64,000 nucleotides of DNA from JAJDFU01 sp964641965 (GTDB taxonomy: Bacteria; Bacteroidota; Bacteroidia; Chitinophagales; Saprospiraceae): contig CAZXLD010000008.1 of the NCBI GenBank assembly GCA_964641965.1, forward strand, positions 52,855 to 116,854. Direction: 5' to 3'. Both the position numbers and the translations under genes were made by a program. The first letter of the stretch is position 1, and the number at the start of each line of letters is the position of its first letter. Below are positions 62,701 through 64,000 of the stretch, in pieces. The notes below the pieces were generated by a model that was not told where the DNA came from, did not search any database, and worked only from the letters and a program-made list of their open reading frames with translations.

Positions 62701-64000
62701 CCGGAAACGATTCGATTCATGTCTATACCTTAGCTCAGGTTCCTTTACGCATTGAACTGACAAACTTAGAAACAGGATGTGCTTCAAGGCATTTAATTGA
62801 AAGCCCGGATTGTAATAATCAAGATTTAGATCAAGATGGATATCCTATCGGATTGGATTGTAATGATTGGGACTATTCGATCAACCCAGGTGCTGAGGAA
62901 GACTGTACAGATAACATAGACAATAATTGTAACCACCAAGTGGATGAACAACCATATGTATCTGTCCCGGTCTGGAAAGGTGGGGATCACCCGAGCTATC
63001 GTAGATCATCTTACCAACATAGAACGGATTATTTAAGAAATATCGAGTTTAAAAATGGTAGAATTGAATCAATATATCATTCAGATGGGAGATATTTTTT
63101 TAATGCAGGGCATGTTGGTCGTTACGAGTGGAATTTGAAAGATCATCTTGGAAATATACGATTGGTTTTCGCCGATAAAAATGGAGATGGATTTATCCAG
63201 GAGGACTCGGTACCTTCAAGGTCCGAAGTATTACAAGAGAATCACTATTATCCATTCGGTATGCGTATGGAGGGACCCTGGGGTAGAGGAGGCAAAAACC
63301 GTTATCTTTTCAATGGTAAGGAAAAAATATCAAAGTTAACTGGAGCTATTTTGGATTTTGGATTTAGGTTTTATGACCCTATAATAGGGAGATGGATAAG
63401 CCCAGACTTACTTGCTGATTGGGCACCAGACTTAACACCATTTAGATATGGGTTTAATAATCCAATATCGTATACTGATCCTGATGGACTTTTTGAAACC
63501 AGAAAAGAGGCTAAGAGACATAGGCGTGCAAATAATTTAAAAGGAAGGATTAGGAAAAATAAGAATACCGGTGAATATGAGATCTATTTGAAAGGATCGG
63601 ACGGACGAGTGAGTAAAAGTTCAGAGACTAATGAAATTGATCATGCCGTCGTGGCTTCTTACACAGGTCCCTCTATAAAGGCTTATAAACCGAACTTGTG
63701 GGAAAGGTTTCAAAGTGTTACCTTTTTCACAGGTATGATATATAGTGTTTTGAATGATGCATGGCTAACAGTTCAAAGGTTCAATCCTTTCGATACCCAT
63801 ACCACACATTTTACCGGACATTATGCTTCGAAAGATGAATATACAATGGGGTTTGTGAATACGATTTCTACCGTTATTCCATTTGGAAGAACAAAAGTTG
63901 CAATGAAAGCAGCTGTACCTACTGGAGTAACTTTGTTACAAAGGTTAAATGCCTCACAATTCAGCAAGCGATTTAAAGGCACAATGCTGGTTAGGACTCA
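56772..64000 (+). CDS. Giant Rhs/YD-repeat protein with PKD and MopE-type insertions (3' end outside window)
   Basis: Open for 2409 codons from GTG 56772 to the end. I checked the frame at many points and found no stop. Signal peptide: AKFVFFLLFIHGIVVNSFC. N-terminal Rhs plug region (SINVQIPIYTIQ, VGLGWSLSAGGIISR). YD repeats run from about residue 1075 to 1760 (YDGLSRLNSTWEWGG, YGYDSRDQLLWKKI, YDERGNFTSL, YDNNGNLTYDPYK). Then a PKD domain (about 1805-1890, YYWDFGDGHT), two MopE-type metal-binding motifs (about 1895-1935 and 2018-2060, each with DC...PGA.E.C...DNNC), and the Rhs core (KDHLGNIRLVF, RYLFNGKEK, GFRFYDPIIGRWISPDLLADWAPDLTPFRYGFNNPISYTDPDGL). After the core, about 170 residues of a variable tail are seen. 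Probably exports a C-terminal toxin. Confidence 0.93.
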   Translation, partial: MKAKFVFFLLFIHGIVVNSFCQPELDYLGPNKVPTPEAASLGKYADIPVGLNTGSINVQIPIYTIQEGSLALPISVDYHTSGIKVGEMASQVGLGWSLSAGGIISRTVYGLADEYPGGMARYDLKTDPFTYVPKQSINGKMNPEMIRVYDGDLDSEPDIFTFNVGGYSGKFILDYAKGEAHFFPKQDLKLEFTLDPNAGFIFVITTTEGNKYRFGQNGAYEETRILGNGLSTNSHNSREFEPLPSSWYLTEIEDVNNKFKISLEYDQITYKYATLAGKSMVIHYGCSAEGPFDAFVNPKPKLTEGGRTHPSGKKVNWQIVYGVQLSKIFTRTEEVQLVHGLLRKDLDKNEEVAYSHLEGSKALTQIVINNNHKVKAFDFNYTYFKDPNFTPEWGSEGLRLCLKSIQEHSITNSELSLPPYDFAYHAPFNQDSTLWFPNRLTRAIDHWGYYNGKLENEKAAFNTPPFRSHYPIAPLEFGDGNREAVSDFADLGLLANIKYPLGGSRGFTYESHLGKVEAYDLRKSVLETMEAEFHPDSCTSTILCCPTFLDSVATDSIQVFLSESQLVGGGIGLSVGAHIWKNCGANGGLNPYHHDHRARLVIKDRSGFQESIEVNINSTVNDKEVIQVPFFRLNMIAPGDYLFRLVVYGQTKASVEVFVQDTIYAEKKQFIGGARIKEISISDGDKSYSRIFDYTDFKTGRSSGKARLLQNYSTLIRAEAHVSLQTPGGQPEGVGYSNIELTYAAESPIIPNAALDGKHISYTEVSESLLDQDGISNGKVEYVYRYVAPYLRSFFRVPDPRIGDGLLMSKKVYDSNGQMVSYDSTIYKETPILDFTPNGKYYFIFRSPNNCDYAGNSARTPVYQDFSSFLRTKNYVISKKIAYKDGVKSVTSYQYNDSLHLNPISVQTINSDGTPYTTQYLYSFELYQRDKDEISKEMIRQNIIAPPLEIIERSGVHILSGSKVEFSFFDFNGKPTGSINKNMTLAPYRYFELESDSLFKDTSFQVSRTILHLDPQSSLPTIIKKRGWLPDTLTWDRSAFTLLSRKYGDFITSYDYFPNSKLLKSITQIDGQVIQYSYDGLSRLNSTWEWGGKVTSSFEYVVNGVVPGNYVKASTKYERVLGSAIESLITFTYYDGLGRAVQSVNKEAGPNREDVVLATVFNPFGKAIKVFEPFKSLSKGGAYSLVPKETPYTFIEYEKSPLGRKISETPPGWYPSTYRYGTNRTEIKVGGTRYQANNLFVEENTDPEGLKVLSFMDRKGLKILNSVQKGESNSVTQFIYDLKGRLVTVAPPGIMLDNHEGTYQYGYDSRDQLLWKKIPGQRGLNEFKYDERGLLLSSQDPNQYAQKSRLAFAYDIYGRNISIHKISKGQSLTDSAISQDSFLLKAFKYDGAKKSETGKLASEKIALLDGSGMITTNYSYDKYGRLVGKQGNNHLSLANFNAEHTKISYDWMGNILKESYEYIGHAMQLSTLVEKFHYDHTGQLIDHYLYPGVQDTQHLSQLEYTIKGQIKKRKLGKYQEKWLQEIDYSYMANGFLSSINEVISGGNQDQTMTLFDADQFPYSNEAEKNTDLFSMRLYYDNPEERNFNGLKNGNISQLTWQIRGRAPMTYGLQYDFMGRISAAVFGQQPWKDGPVQFDNYFSTTYTYDERGNFTSLVRNGLGWDFQANRFKSGIVDDLKYEYNENGDQVKSIIDKSDYNGVGRLGFAQQDNGKEFSYDNNGNLTYDPYKKLRYHYNYLNLPYLVEHEDGAMYYFLYDANGIKLSQWTRSCASDLSAENEVLSDPNSDEQHFEVPSTFLSDSLNQPPVAGFEFWIEEFSIDNQLIADASSSQDIDGEIVGYYWDFGDGHTAEGKEVDYTYTHPGEFRIRLTVVDNQGGIGTFYTVVSLEESRGFPDKDRDGFKADVDCFDNDPNSYPGAPELCDGIDNNCDGRIDEGNPDELNVAEVYCYTSNRYQVTVISKGEHLLHVDDADKIYVPGNDSIHVYTLAQVPLRIELTNLETGCASRHLIESPDCNNQDLDQDGYPIGLDCNDWDYSINPGAEEDCTDNIDNNCNHQVDEQPYVSVPVWKGGDHPSYRRSSYQHRTDYLRNIEFKNGRIESIYHSDGRYFFNAGHVGRYEWNLKDHLGNIRLVFADKNGDGFIQEDSVPSRSEVLQENHYYPFGMRMEGPWGRGGKNRYLFNGKEKISKLTGAILDFGFRFYDPIIGRWISPDLLADWAPDLTPFRYGFNNPISYTDPDGLFETRKEAKRHRRANNLKGRIRKNKNTGEYEIYLKGSDGRVSKSSETNEIDHAVVASYTGPSIKAYKPNLWERFQSVTFFTGMIYSVLNDAWLTVQRFNPFDTHTTHFTGHYASKDEYTMGFVNTISTVIPFGRTKVAMKAAVPTGVTLLQRLNASQFSKRFKGTMLVRT

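Overview
The window looks like a chromosomal segment of a Bacteroidota bacterium, most likely from the Saprospiria/Lewinella-type branch. The support is: type IX secretion (T9SS) C-terminal sorting tails on two proteins, promoter elements like the TAnnTTTG box of this phylum, few visible Shine-Dalgarno sequences, many small Crp/Fnr and AraC/LytTR regulators with membrane partners, Tat-exported Gfo/Idh oxidoreductases, and a Bacteroidota-style Rhs/YD giant. The assignment is inference from gene content; no rRNA or tRNA gene was found.

Layout. 1-5.8 kb is housekeeping: the end of nusB, guaA, a periplasmic-binding-fold lipoprotein, a succinate-semialdehyde-type dehydrogenase and trmH. 5.9-20.5 kb is mostly minus-strand: four paralogous Crp/Fnr-type regulators, most beside a small membrane or surface protein, plus a two-domain NIPSNAP lipoprotein, a beta-propeller phytase, a class C beta-lactamase-fold hydrolase, two AraC regulators, an operon of (broken) c-type cytochrome, DUF1772 and NmrA-like proteins, and a fatty-acid/sterol hydroxylase. 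20.6-31.3 kb is accessory: an EAD11-TM-CARDB protein, a broken S41 peptidase, an unknown 297-residue protein, a nucleoside-hydrolase-like protein, a GPH sugar symporter, a 1.5-kb gene-poor stretch and a T9SS surface protein. 31.4-41 kb holds core genes (smc, a DUF819 transporter, arfB, tex) followed by a HipA-like kinase/DUF3037 pair. 41-51 kb is degradative: VPS10/BNR repeat protein, cyanophycinase, SDR, then a cluster of two Gfo/Idh oxidoreductases, a SUMF1-fold protein and a sugar isomerase. 51-55 kb has a frameshifted acetyltransferase, a LytTR regulator with DUF2306 protein, a DOMON protein and an alpha/beta hydrolase. From 55.2 kb the DNA becomes clearly AT-rich and carries a degenerate M43 protease with a T9SS tail and an Rhs giant (at least 2409 codons) that runs off the end.

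Most notable: (i) a dispersed repeat of about 265 bp, two nearly complete inverted copies plus a partial one, whose hairpins are kept with paired base changes, so it looks like a structured element; one copy abuts and probably truncates a cytochrome gene; (ii) an EAD11-containing membrane protein divergent from a Crp/Fnr regulator, with two dyads between them, one with the exact geometry of a CRP-family site; (iii) an Rhs protein with a PKD domain and two MopE-type metal-binding motifs inserted before its core; (iv) a HipA-like kinase overlapping a DUF3037 gene that has gained a membrane domain; (v) four or more genes with a single-lesion break, several at short homopolymers; (vi) several genes whose -7-like box lies 3-5 nt before the ATG, implying leaderless transcripts.
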